Positions 25,362-36,704 are shown, counted from the stretch's first letter. The stretch: DNA of 64,000 nucleotides from Bretschneidera sinensis (GCA_023935145.1 CM043705.1:53292584-53356583), one strand, 5' to 3'. The notes: generated by a model from the letters alone, not told the origin. Program-made: numbers and translations.

Positions 25362-26616
25362 TGTTGACCCTTATCTAATTTCAATAATGATAAAACACTA
25401 CTCTAATTGTACTAATAGTGTTATCTAAGTGTTTAAACGATAAAAGCTTTCAACAAAAAATCAAGATGCAAGAACTCAACCCATATCAGATGCCAAGATA
25501 AGACAAAAGATATAGAATATGCATTAAGGTATTGAAACAAACTGTAAATCTCTTATGTTCAAGTAAGTAGCTTTTCTTATGGCTCTTTTTACAAAAAAAT
25601 TTTGAAAAAACTATTAATTCAAACACTTCTAAGTCAAAAACAGTTTTATTACATGAAAAATTGGGTTGAAGGGCAACCCAGTCGACTGACTTAAATGTAC
25701 CAGTCGACTGGGGTATGGGACAGAATGTCCCTAGTCGACTGGTGTTGAGTACTCAATCGACTGGCATATGGGACAGTGAGTTCCCAATCGACTGGAGCTT
25801 AGGACCCAGTCGACTGATACTCTCCCATAGCCTAAAAGTGAGATTTCTCACTTGACCTAGTCAACTGGTACAAAGACCTAGTTGACTGGTAATTCAAAAA
25901 TATGACCGTTTGAGATGCGGGACTTAAGCATTTAATGCACCAAACCTGCCAAGTCAGTGTCTAATGGCCATATTGATTCAATACTATATAAATCCACTTC
26001 AATGAGCATTTAAGAGAAGAAAATTACACATTCAATTCATAAGTTTGCTCATTAATTCTCAAAAGCTTTGAAAAATTTATTGTTGAGCCATTCTTCAAGC
26101 TTTTTCTTGAAAGAGAGATATTGTTCATTTGTAAAAGCATTCACTGCTATCTCTATACAATTTACTTTACAGAAATTCACATTTATTGTAAAGGGGAAAG
26201 AGTTGTAATAACTCTTAGAGTGTTTAGAATTAAACACTTCTTTGTAAGATTCCACAAGGAAGGGATTAGTTTCCAAGATGAAGGGATTAGCTTCTGAGAG
26301 GAAGGGATTAGCTTCCAAGAAGAAGGGATTGGTTGTAAGGTTTGTACAACATCCGTGAAGTTCTACGACTAAAAGTTTTAGTGGATCACTTCAAGGAAGT
26401 TCCTTAAAGAGATTGGATGTAGGGTCAGAAGGAATCCGATATTGTCGAACTACTATAAACTGAGTTTGCACTTTCTCTTCCTTAAACTCTTTTACTTAAA
26501 GAACATTACTTGTTTGTATGCTTGTGCATTTAACTATTTTTATAAACTTGCAAATAATTAGCAAAAGTTTTTAAAAACCTAATTCACCCCATCTTGGGTT
26601 GGAACCCCAGTCTACA
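25362..26616 (+). repeat. 3' LTR of element F with a second palindrome cluster
   Basis: Starts tgttgaccctta and ends ccccagtctaca, about 1255 bp, the size expected for a Sirevirus LTR. At about 25677-25891 it holds eight more copies or variants of cagtcgactgg. A near-tandem run of a 15-bp unit (about 26256-26330; aagggattagcttccaaga-like) follows. After the LTR the sequence continues as C's LTR (ataacaaatcatcaacc). Confidence 0.83.
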
Positions 26617-27583
26617 ATAACAAATCATCAACCATAGCTCATCAAGAATTTCATTTATCGCCTTCATTATTAAATTGACTCATTATTCTAATAATATTAT
26701 TTCTCATAAAATAATTCTCTACACATCACTATTCCTATCATACCTATCAACCAACTTTCATCTATCACCAAATCATAAGTTAATGATTTATTCTAATATT
26801 ATCACTATATGTTTCATATTTATCTTGATTACTTAAAGTAAATCTAACTCACCACGTAGCATTTAGAGCTACCCATGGATCACCTCCTTGCCTTTCCTGC
26901 TTCTCTCAACAATTTCCCCCGGTTGCTGATTGTCAACACCTAACATAATATTTATATTAAAATTTCTAATTTATTCTTTAATTCTTCTATAATTCACATC
27001 ATTTGAAAATTCTCAATTTGAATTCTGGGAAATTTTATGTATGCTAGATTTCAAAAATAAAACTTATGTTATGACCTTATATTTTTCTTAGAGCTTCTCG
27101 TGCCTCTCTATAAAATTCTCCCCTAAACCTCTTCAAAATTTTACTCTTTCAACCTTTTTTTTCAGTCCACAAGTGTTTAAAAAAATAGAGTAGTTTGAAT
27201 TGAGGAAAGGAGAAACCAAACAGGATTTGGTAAGTTAAAAAAAAAAAGAAAAAAAAACAAAGTGTGTGTGTGTATATATATATGCAGATTTTGCCCCCCC
27301 CCCCCCCAACTATTCACTTTTGTACTGTGTATCATGCATGATACACATCACACCACACTCCCTATTTTGGCAACACCTGGATTCCAGGTGTTTCCACGTT
27401 GTTTTTCTTTTCTTTTCTTTCTTTTCTTTTTTCTTCTTCCTACCCACACTGAACACGTCCCTTTTTTTTAAAGAGAATTATTTTATTTAATAATAAGTCT
27501 TTCACGTATATATATTATTTTAATTACATGTTATATTTATTAAATTACTTCCTTACCTTTATTTTATGGATATGGGTATTACA
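26617..27583 (-). repeat. 5' LTR remnant of element C
   Basis: The outer (U3-side) half of C's 5' LTR. It matches the 3' LTR of C from about 4300 to 5179, including the two hairpins: the perfect 20-bp palindrome gtgtatcatgcatgatacac (27327-27346) and aacacctgga/tccaggtgtt (27372-27392). A C-homopolymer (27294-27307) and a TATA-like tract (27270-27282) are present. The inner half was lost with F's 5' end. Confidence 0.87.
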
Positions 27584-27950
27584 GAGGGATTGGCTGAAGA
27601 GGTTTGGATTTGAGGGATCCAAAGGTGGTTATTGTATAAGTGTGCAAAGTAGGGGACCACCCCAGAGGGGGACGCTCCTTGCCACAAAGAACTGTAGTAC
27701 AGAGTCAGAGGCAAGTAGGATCTGTTACTTCTGTAACTTAGAATAATATCGATGGGACCCTTAGATTTGGGAGACATGTTATGGGAACTGGGAGTCATGG
27801 CAGAGGAAGTAAGTATGCCACCAAGGGGAAGTGGTAACCTGATGTATTATCGAGAGACAAAAGTTGTTATAGATGTAATCAAATAAGATATTTATCATAG
27901 AATTGTCCTAATTTGGAGATCTTTATATGTAGAAAAAGTGGACATATCAA
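27584..27950 (+). pseudogene. gag of element A, 3' portion with zinc knuckle
   Basis: Continues A's gag after element C. RGPPQRGTLLATK-type basic sequence, a GSHGRGSKYATKGKW-like end, then the zinc knuckle CYRCNQIRYLS*NCPN (about 27863-27910). In the knuckle the histidine is Tyr and a stop follows. The zinc knuckle binds element RNA in intact relatives. Confidence 0.8.
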
Positions 27951-28480
27951 TGTTGGTTGATCCTGGTACAACCCATTCTTTTGCATCCAGTATTTATATG
28001 AAGTATATTGATGCATGTATTAGTCATTTGATGCATAATATTATTGTTGAAGTTCCCACTAGAGATAGGGTAATAATCATGTTTACAAAGGTTGTGTGAT
28101 TCGTATCAACGATAAAGAAGTTGAAACTGATTATTCCCTTTGAATATGATATATTTTCATTCGATTTTGGGAATGAATTGGTTGTCGACGTATTACGCCT
28201 GGGTTGATTGTTCTATAAAGAATGTTATGTTCAAGATATGGACATGAAGAGTTTAACTTTCAAGGAGAACATAAGAAACTCTCGAACTATCTTATTTTGC
28301 TTTGACTACTAATAGATGGTTGAAGAAGGGTTATGAGGAGTATTTACCATATATAATGGATTCTAAAAAGGAAAATAGGAAGTTAGAATAAATCTTAGTG
28401 GTGAAAGAATTATTCTAATGTATTTCTTGATGAGTTGTCTAGTTTGTCTCCCAGTAGGGAGATTAAGTTCTCTATTGTTG
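27951..28480 (+). pseudogene. Element A aspartic protease region
   Basis: LVDPGTTHSFASSIYMKYID replaces the usual D-S-G/D-T-G motif with D-P-G-T. IVEVPTRDRVII follows, then HFDFGNELVVDVLRLG-type sequence matching the ILGMNWLSTYYAW block out of frame (about 28165-28210). Multiple frameshifts. Confidence 0.75.
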
Positions 28481-29790
28481 TGATACTAGGTTCGTTATAT
28501 ATATCTATAGCACCCTACAGAGTGACACCTAATGAGTTAAGAGAGTTGAAAGTTTAAGAATTGTTAGATAAACAATTTATCAGACCTAATGTGCTTGGGG
28601 AGCCCATGTATTGTTTGTGAAGAAGAAAGATAGAAAGATGATATTATGTATAGACAACTGAATGAGATCACTATTAAGAAAAAATATCTTTTGTCCAGGA
28701 TAGATGATTTGTTTGAACTATTGTAGAGAGAGGGTGTTTTTGAAGATAAACCTGGGATCAGGTTATCACCAGTTAAGAGTAAAGGAGGGAGACGTGCCTA
28801 AAACTGCTTTTAGGACACGTTATGATCATAAGTTTCTTGTGATGCCATTTGGATTGACAAATTCTCTAGCAGCATTCATGGATTTGATAAATAGGGTGTT
28901 TAAACTATTTCTTGACAAATTTGTGGTTATAATTATTGATGACATTTTGGTATATTCTAACAATGAGGAAGAGCGTGTAAAACATTAGACAGTGTGTTGG
29001 AGATTTTGAGGAGAGAGAGATTGTATGCTATAATTTCTTAAATGTGAATTTTAACTAAATGAAATAAATGTCTTAGGGCATGTAGTATCTGGAGATGGTA
29101 TAGTAATTGATCCACAGAAGGTAGAGGTAGTGTTGAGTTGAGAAAGACAAACTAATTTAATTGAGATCGGAAGCTTCTTGGGGTTGGTAGGTTATTATAG
29201 ATGATTTATTTAAAATTTTTCTATTATTGCAGTACTGTTGACTAGATTGACCATGAAAGATGTGAGATTTGTATGGTCTAGAGAGTGTGAGAAAAGTTTC
29301 CAATTACTAAAGGAGAAATTAACTACAGTTCCAGTATTGGTGCTTCCTTCTGGTGATGAAGGATTTGTGGTGTATAGTGATGCATCACATCAAGAGTTGG
29401 GATGTGTGTTGATGCAACATGGGAAGATAATGACATATGCTTATAGGCAATTAAGGAATAATGATAGAAATTACCCTACCTATGACTTAGAGTTAGCTAC
29501 CATAGTCTTTGCTTTAAAGATTTGAAAACATCATCTGTACGGAGCCACTTGTGAGATATTCACTGATCATAAAAGTTTGACATACTTACCTACCTAGAGG
29601 GAGTTGAATTTGAGATAGATGCGGTGGATGGAGTTGATTAGTGACTATGATTATACAATTCACTATCATTCAAGAAATGCTAATGTAGTAACTGATGCAT
29701 TAAGTAGAAAGTCTACAAGAAGGTTATCTGCTATTGAGAGTCTTAATGTAAACTTGATGATAGATTTAAGAGAGATAAGAATGAAGTTAA
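28480..29790 (+). pseudogene. Element A reverse transcriptase and RNase H
   Basis: RT blocks [38 protein letters not shown] and the intact catalytic core [16 protein letters not shown] are in one frame at 28704-28988. The tether and RNase H follow: [37 protein letters not shown] and [17 protein letters not shown] (29238-29525). MELISDYDYTIHYHSRNANV, then [10 protein letters not shown] come after (29619-29740). Upstream, the RT fingers (about 28600-28680) are broken by stops. It is the best preserved pol of the A/B/C family here but not continuous. Confidence 0.88.
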
Positions 29791-29989
29791 TGTCAATGAT
29801 AGAGGATCATTGTTAACAAACATGGTTGTACAGTCATCTATAGTAAAATGCTCGTTAGAGATGTAAAGTAGAGATGAGGAGATAGAGAACATTAAGCAGA
29901 AGGTGCTTAGTAGAAAGCAATATGAGTTAAAAATTTGAAATAATGGTGTTCTGGTATGGGAACATAGAATATGTGTTCTCACTGATGTG

Positions 29990-30590
29990 GAATTGAAAAC
30001 GGAGATATTGAAAGAGGCACATGATGTAAATTCGATGCACCCGAGTAACAATAGATGTACAGAGGATTAAGACAGAATTTCTGGTGGTCAAAATTGAAGA
30101 GGGATGTAGCTTAATATATTTCTAGATGTTTGGTTTATCAGCAAGTGAAGTCAAAGAACAAACATTCGGGAGGCTTACTACAGCCTCTTCCTGTGCTCGA
30201 ATGACCATAGAAAAATATAAGCATAGATTTTATTTCTGGATTTTTTTCATACCCAGAGAGGTCACGATATAGTGTAAGTGATAGTAGATAGAATTTCAAA
30301 TTCATCTCAATTTCTTCCAATTAAAAGAAATTGGAGTCTTAAAAAGTTGGTTGAACTCTATGTAGCTAAGATTGTGAGGTTATATGGAGTACTATTGAGC
30401 ATAGTGTCAAATAGAGATGCTAGAGTTGCATCTTGGTTTTGGAGAGGCTTTCAGAAAGCCATGTGTACACAGTTGCAGTTTATTACAACTTTTCATCCTC
30501 AAACAGATGAGCAGATAGAAAGGATTATTAAAGTACTAGAAGATATGTTGAGGGCAAGTGTATTGAGTTCTCAGTGAGCTAGGATTCTTA
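29990..30590 (+). pseudogene. Element A integrase
   Basis: HHCC region around AHDVNSMHPSN (about 30015) with CLVYQQVKSKNKHSGGLLQ near 30130, then a catalytic-core segment ISGFFSYPERSRYSVSD near 30225. At 30278-30577 come SNSSQFLPIKRNWSLKK, IVRLYGVLLSIVSNRDARV, FWRGFQKAMCTQLQF and FHPQTDEQIERIIKVLEDML, the last containing the glutamate of D-D-35-E. Stops and indels separate the blocks. Confidence 0.83.
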
Positions 30591-31094
30591 TATATCTTTA
30601 ATAGAAGTATCAAACTAGTATTAGGATGGCACCATTTGAGACTTTATATGGTAGGAGGTGTAGAACTTCAATATGCTGGAAAGAAGTTAGAGAGAGAAAG
30701 ATATTTGGTCCAGAAATGATAGATTTGACTATTGAGAGGATCAAACTAGTTAGAGAGAACCTTAGAGCAACACAGAATAGATAAAAGGGATATGTTGATA
30801 ATAGAAGATGACCTCTCGAGTTTCAAGTTGGCGATTGGGTATTTTTGAAGATATCTCCATGGAAAGGTGTGATGAGGTTTAAAAAGAAAGGAAAGTTGAG
30901 CTCGAGATTTGTGGAGCTATATGAGGTGATTGAGAGAGTTGGACTAGTAACATATCGATTGGATTTTCCCTCAGAGTTAAAGCAATTACATAATGTGTTT
31001 CATGTGTAACTTTTAAGGAAGTATTTACACAATGAATCCCATAGTATTTCAAATCAGGCGATAAAACTTCAGAAAGATTTGACCTTTATGCAAG

Positions 31095-31281
31095 TACCGG
31101 TCAAAATTCTAGACAGAAAAGAACAATTCTTGCATAATAAAGTTCTTCAATTGATTCAAGCATTATGGTGAACCAAATATGTTGAAGAAATTACTTGGGA
31201 TCACGAAGCAAGAATGAGGAAAGAACACCCCCAACTCTTTCATGAGTTAGGTAAGGAAATTTCTATGATGAAATTTTTATA
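31095..31281 (+). pseudogene. Element A chromodomain at the pol C-terminus
   Basis: Reads KILDRKEQFLHNKVLQLIQ, then ALW, a stop, TKYVEEITWDHEARMRKEH, then PQLFHELGKEI. The V-EE-TW-EE pattern with flanking LW and HPLF-like residues is the plant chromovirus chromodomain. It sits directly before the polypurine position (ataaggtgggtagaat). One in-frame stop (tga near 31168) interrupts it. Confidence 0.8.
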
Positions 31282-31294
31282 AGGTGGGTAGAAT

Positions 31295-33430
31295 TGTAAT
31301 ATCCGTGCTCTTAGAGTATGGGTAAAGAAGTAAATTGATAAATATGACATGAAATTAAAATAATATATATGTGAAAGATTTATTATTGAATAAAATAGTT
31401 CTTAAAAAAATTGAAACATCCAGGAGGGCAAAGGAAAAAGAAAAAAAAGGAAACAAAAAAAAAATTTTGTAAAAAAAAAAAAACAAAAAAGACACGTGGA
31501 CAGGATAAGAAGCAAAAGAAAAAAAAAATTTGGCCAACACCTCGACGTCTAAGTGTTGGCTTCAGGACATGTAAAGCTTGCATGTAAGACAGCAAAATGA
31601 AAGAAAAAGGGCTGAACGGTGGTGGTGGGATTTGGTATAAAAAGTTACCATTTTTATTTTTGTTTTATTATTTTACCAATTTCTATTTGGTTTTCTTCAT
31701 TCTTCAATACAAATTGCTTTATTTTTTAAAATACTTGGGGACTGAAAGAAAAGTTGAAAGAGTAAAATTTTAAAGAGGTTTATGGGAGAATTTTACAAAG
31801 TCACAGAAAGCTCTAATAACGAAAGATAATAACGTGAATTTTATTTTTAAAATTTAGCATACATGAAATTTCTCGAAATTCGATGTGGAAATTTTCAAAG
31901 GGTGTGAATTATGAAAAAATTGAAGAATAAATTAGAAATCTTTAACATAAATATTATATCAGGTGTTGACAATCAACAATAGGGGGAAATTGCCGAAAGG
32001 AGCAGGAAATGCAAGGAGGTGATCAACGAGTAGTTTTAAGTGCTACGTGGTGAGTTAGATTTACTTTAAGTAATCAAGATAAATAGGAAATATATAGTGA
32101 TAATATTTGAATAAATCATTAACTTATGATTTGGTGATAGATGAAAGTTGGTTGATAGGTATGTTAGGAATAGTGGATGTGTAGAGAATTATTTTATGAG
32201 AAATAATATTATTGGAATAATTAGTCGATTTAGTAATAAAGGCAATAAGTGAAATTTTTGACGAGCTATGGTTGATGATTTGATATGATTTATGAAGAGA
32301 TGAATTTAGTGGAATTTTTCAAATAATAATTTGAGAATAATCAAGATAACTAATTTGAATGTTTGAATACTTGATTGTTTCTATATTATTATTCATATGC
32401 ATATTTCATATCATTATTAATATCCATATACATGAAATAAAAGAACCGGGAAGGCAGTCGGTCTAAATGAAAATAAAAGAACCAAGAAGGTAGTCGGTCT
32501 AAATGAAAATAAAAGAACTGGGAGGGCAGTCGGTCTATATGAAAACCGTGACAGCCGGTATATGCTGGAAATAAAATAACCGGGAAGGCAACCGGTTTGA
32601 ATGAGAATAAAAGAACCGAGAAGGCAACCGATCTGAGATAAACATGTCGACATGTGGGAAGACGTTCCCAATAATAATAACATTTAAATTCGTACATTGC
32701 ATTTACTTAAATATCGATTGTTATTACTTGAGATGCTAAAGTGCTATTCATAATTGTAAATTTATTGATAGATGAATAAATCACACAGAGAGACAATTAT
32801 GCTGATAAGAAATATGGAAATATAAAATGATGAGAATTATCTGGGTGACTAACTATATGCTATGAATCTCATAAAGAGGTAATTATGAGATAGAATTGAT
32901 ACTCAAGATGATGATTAACTATATGAAAAGAAAAGATTTATAAAGGATGAGAATTTGATATGAGTAGTGATAATAGAATGTTATTATCAAAATATATAAG
33001 ATATAGATGAACGAATATTGGAAGATTACTTATACAAATTGAATATTTCTAGTAAGTTTAATTCACTGAGCTTGTGAAGCTCACTCCTCATTGTACAATG
33101 ATTTCATGTAGCATACAGGACAGATAGTTTGGTGAGTTAAGATTTAGACGAAGTCATTATCTGTAAGCCACGTGGTTCACATCATCAGACTAATGGAAAA
33201 CAAAAAAATAAAAATTTATTTGTAAATATTCATGCATATTACGTTTATATAATGTTTAAGTCAAGATCTAAATGATGTATCTCCCTTGTTGAGGGTTGAT
33301 GGTTGAGGGTTGAGAATTAATATAAAAATTGTAGTTGATATTATTTTTTATTGTTGCATATATGTGTCTGGGATTTTCAAAATGTAACAACATCGTCTCG
33401 GGGGTGGCCAACTCAGGATGAGTCGTTACA
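31295..33430 (+). repeat. 3' LTR of element A
   Basis: Starts tgtaatatccgtgctc and ends gatgagtcgttaca, followed by the TSD aatag. Near the start is the hairpin gccaacac/gtgttggc (31533-31540, 31553-31560), absent at that place in A's 5' LTR. A TATA box tataaaaag lies at 31636-31644. The minisatellite is at about 32437-32640 with five to six units. Confidence 0.9.
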
Positions 33431-33435
33431 AATAG

Positions 33436-34590
33436 TAAATGTTACTAGAAGTTTTTACTTCTCGGTAAAAGTGAGACTTTTAGCTTGTACTCATTTTTAC
33501 TTGTTATTTGTCGTTAAAACACGAGTATAGACATGAAAAAAAGACCCGTTAAAAAACGAAAATTTTTTAGTTCGTATTTATTGATCTGCTACCTATAAGA
33601 TCCAACTCGTATCCAGTCCGGGTTATCAATTTTTCAACTAAATAGAAATTTTTTTACTAAAAGTCATTTTTAATCTATTATTCACTCGCTAAAACACGAA
33701 TATGAACATGAAAAATAAAATTCATTAAAACATAAAATATTTTTAATTTATACCAAATTAATTCGTTACTCATGATCCGCCAAATTCCCACCTTTAACTC
33801 TTGAGTGCAAAGGCTGCGCGTTTGCATCGAATCCATGTTAACGGTTCATTTAAAAAAAAAAAAAATCATTTTATCTTTTGATGCAAGGTAGACCTGGTAC
33901 ATGTATACGGTACTTATTCCCGTTCGAGGCAAGTATTTGCCTGATAGAGGTACTCCTGGTTTAATGCCACCAACAAAACTTGATTGGTCATCTCATGTAA
34001 CTTCGGGATGAGACAGGACAGGAGATTCATGCTTGAGCTTACACAAATATCGATCAAGACATCAACTGTAAATCTGACCGTTCTTCTTGTGATGGATCCA
34101 TAGTACTGTTATCACTACCGTGAGGCCGAGGACAATTCTCAGCGTCCGATCAATCACAGTGACAAAACAGTGTATAGCTGTAACTGTGTAGGATTAGATT
34201 GATGAGACTACTAATGCAACAAAAATAAACGTCTTGTTCTGGTGGGCTCTTGCTATACGGCTTGTGATTCTATAACTGCAACGATTCAGAAAGCATCAAC
34301 TGAGTATCAGTTGATCAGCTGTTTAGCCTCCATCACCGACAACAAGGATTCCAGCTAAACTTACTTAGCCTCCATCACTGATTCATTCATAGTTTCTGGT
34401 TACGAAACGATTTTGGGAGCTACATGTGATAAAAGATTTAATAATAATAATAATAGTAATAATTTTTTAAAAGTTAAATATAATAATTATATATTTTCAA
34501 TTAAAAAATTAAACATGTAAAATAACTTCAAGAGAAAAACAATCTGTTTAAAATCAATAAAAAAATAAAAACAATTGAAAACAATTGAGA
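33436..34590. other. Intergenic sequence right of the nested complex
   Basis: No gene supported. A degenerate local repeat occurs: tcgttaaaacacgagtatag near 33510 and tcgctaaaacacgaatatga near 33684, each followed by acatgaaaa. This looks like decayed dispersed-repeat sequence. The block at about 33880-34430 is less AT-rich than its surroundings but shows no recognisable frame on either strand. Confidence 0.5.
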
Positions 34591-35007
34591 ATGTGAAAAA
34601 AATAAAAGAAAAACAAAGAAAATCAATATGAATAGAAGAATATAAAATATAAAATATATATTTTATAAATTTTTTTAAACAATAACTTAATTTATAGCAA
34701 TATCTTGTTACTATTGTTTTTACAATTACTAGCATCTTAACATGCGCGTCTTGCAAAGAAATCTCAAAAGAAGAATAATTTGATTAGAATCACCAAAGAG
34801 AAATAAGAATAACTAAAAATGTGAAGAAAATAAAGAATTAATATAGATCGAAAAATAAAAAATAAAAAAAATATTTTATAATTTTTTTAAAACAATAACT
34901 TAATTTATAGCAATATCTCATTAATAATGTTTTTATAATTACTAGCATCTCAATATACACAACTTATAAAAAAAATCCAAGAGAATAGCAATCCAGTTAG
35001 AATCCTT
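34591..35007. repeat. Local direct duplication of about 190-200 bp
   Basis: Two diverged copies, 34591-34791 and 34819-35007. They share atgtgaagaaaataaa at the start, acaataacttaatttatagc in the middle and gttagaatcc at the end. It is non-coding; the origin is unclear. Confidence 0.75.
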
Positions 35008-36545
35008 TTAAGGCATGTAGTATTTTGATAGCTTTATCAAAACAACAAAAAATCATAAAAATAGACGGTTGGAATGAAGCCTACTCATAGGTGGTCGGAC
35101 ATCACCGATGTGTGGAGTCCACTTGACCATTTTCTACGATGGTTTGCAGTTAAAATTTGCTGACTCTCAATTTTCGGTCCAGTGATGGTCTGTTTTTTCT
35201 TATAATACTGTCTAAAAAAGTGCAAATCTAAAAAAATACCTTCTTGATTCTTGACAGAACAATATTTGAGGACGATTGGTTAGCTAGAGGGAAGTGAAAT
35301 CGAGTTCCATGTTGTAGAGCTCATAAACTCCATTCAATGGTACTAGGGTGTATTTTTTTCAAATACCGATTTTGACCCTATATCACAAAAACTCTCTAGA
35401 GGTTAAAAATTAAACAATTTTTTTTTTGCAAATTACCAAATTACCATTCAGTTTGTTTAAAATATTTTTGAATCTCCAAGACCATTTTGTTCCTAAATAA
35501 TTCGGACGAAATCCTAACTTGAGTGTGACTAGTTAACAACCCCCATTTAAAATATATACGTATACCTATTATTGTATATACATATATATGTTTATAATAT
35601 TATATATACACATACAATTTATAAATATTAAAAAACATTGAAAAAAAATAAAGGTCTCCAAATTTTTTAGGAACAAAAATAATGATGTTTGCCCAAAATT
35701 AAAGTTTTGTTTATTATACAAAAAACAAACAAAAAGGTTAAATACTCGTACATACATTGTGATTTCACCTTGTTTAGATACATCTTTGAGATTTTCTTCA
35801 ACAATAATGACCATATGATAATTTTGTTATGCACTTTAAATTTATTTTTTATCTTAAAGTCACGTGGCTTGCATTTGCATTGTGTTTTCCATTTAATATC
35901 ATAAACATGAGTTTAATAACATTCAATGACTTTGGAATTTGAGATTAAAGCGATTAGACTGATTCAAATCTAAAAGATTGAATCGCAGATTTGAATAGTT
36001 TGTGGGTTATTTGAAAGTTGTTGATTGATATTAAAATTTAAATTTATGATATTAAAAAATAATATAATAATTTAAACAAGAAATATAATGCGCATGTAAC
36101 TTACGTAACTTAAACGATTTAAACTTAAAATATATCATAAACAAAATGAAACCATAAGAGCAGATGTGTATTTCACTAAAAAAAAATAAGTGAAAAAAAT
36201 AATAATTATGATGAAATTATATTTTTTAACATAAAAATAATTATAAAAATCATAATTTAATTTTATTTCTATTTTTATAATAATACACGGAACAGAAAAG
36301 TTTTGTTGGCTTAGATTTACATGCGCTTAAACAAGCAGGGGAGCCCTCCGATTAACGAGTCACATGAATTATTCAATGACTGTCAATTGCTAATAAAATC
36401 ATTGTCCAGAAGACATACATAAGGTATAGCCTATGTGGCATGCATCTATTGACTAAAGGAGTCCCAACTCAGTGGTCCCTACCGCCTATGTCCCAGAGCC
36501 TATGTCCGTTCTGTTGGCCGTGCAGTACTTAAAAGCGTCCTGATG
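35008..36545. other. AT-rich intergenic stretch
   Basis: Nothing recognisable on either strand apart from AT-rich low-complexity tracts. The short frames present are not supported by any familiar protein segment. Confidence 0.5.
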
Positions 36546-36652
36546 CAGCAGAGAGAGAAAGAGAGAAAGCGAGATATGAATGGTGGTAAATTAATTAGAA
36601 AGGCAATATACAGAAGAGAGAGAGAAGAAAAAAGAGAAAATATATACATAAT

Positions 36653-36704
<52 letters not shown>

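Larger units (their letters stand above)
19867..26616 (+). mobile_element. Element F: 5'-truncated Ty1/copia element, Sirevirus (Maximus/SIRE)-like
   Basis: It begins inside pol (end of protease/GAG-pre-integrase) and continues through integrase, RT and RNase H. A long 3' region with an extra ORF and repeated GGGGGA tracts follows, ending in a 1.25-kb 3' LTR (25362-26616). The copia order (integrase before RT), the pol wording and an additional downstream ORF fit the Sirevirus lineage as known in plants. The 5' LTR, gag and protease are gone. The right end lies cleanly within C's 5' LTR, with flank ataac, so F originally inserted there. Confidence 0.85.
3275..27583 (-). mobile_element. Element C: same-family Ty3/gypsy chromovirus inserted in A's gag, minus strand
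   Basis: The left end is a minus-oriented LTR (3275-5179) that reads, in reverse, TGTAATACCC...TTACA. The right end is an LTR remnant whose outer end is at 27583. TSDs are gagga (3270-3274) and gaggg (27584-27588), one mismatch. The internal region reads leftwards from 19866 to 5180 once elements B (9663-19359) and D (5962-6421) are removed. The 5' LTR is half deleted and carries the copia element F. The shared LTR ends and internal sequence show that C is a relative of A that inserted into it in reverse. Confidence 0.88.
232..33430 (+). mobile_element. Element A: outermost Ty3/gypsy chromovirus (Tekay/Del-like), degenerate and interrupted
   Basis: This LTR retrotransposon contains every other insertion up to 33430. 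Its LTRs (232-2277 and 31295-33430) begin TGTAATA and end GTTACA or ATTACA, and the whole is flanked by the TSD aatag. The internal region is split by element C (3275-27583). Rejoined, the order is primer site, gag, protease, reverse transcriptase, RNase H, integrase, chromodomain, which is the Ty3/gypsy chromovirus order. LTRs near 2 kb, a Tekay-type gag and a C-terminal chromodomain suggest the Tekay/Del lineage; this is family knowledge, not a search result. All frames are broken. By eye the two LTRs differ at roughly one base in eight to ten over their first 110 bases, so the insertion is old. Confidence 0.9.

Noticed and set aside
33800..33840. tRNA-like B-box fragment near gcatcgaatccatg
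   Set aside because: No cloverleaf, no A box and no acceptor stem could be built around it. No tRNA or rRNA gene was found elsewhere.
35569..35904. Overlapping frames of 70-80 codons on both strands
   Set aside because: AT-rich low-complexity sequence; no recognisable protein features.
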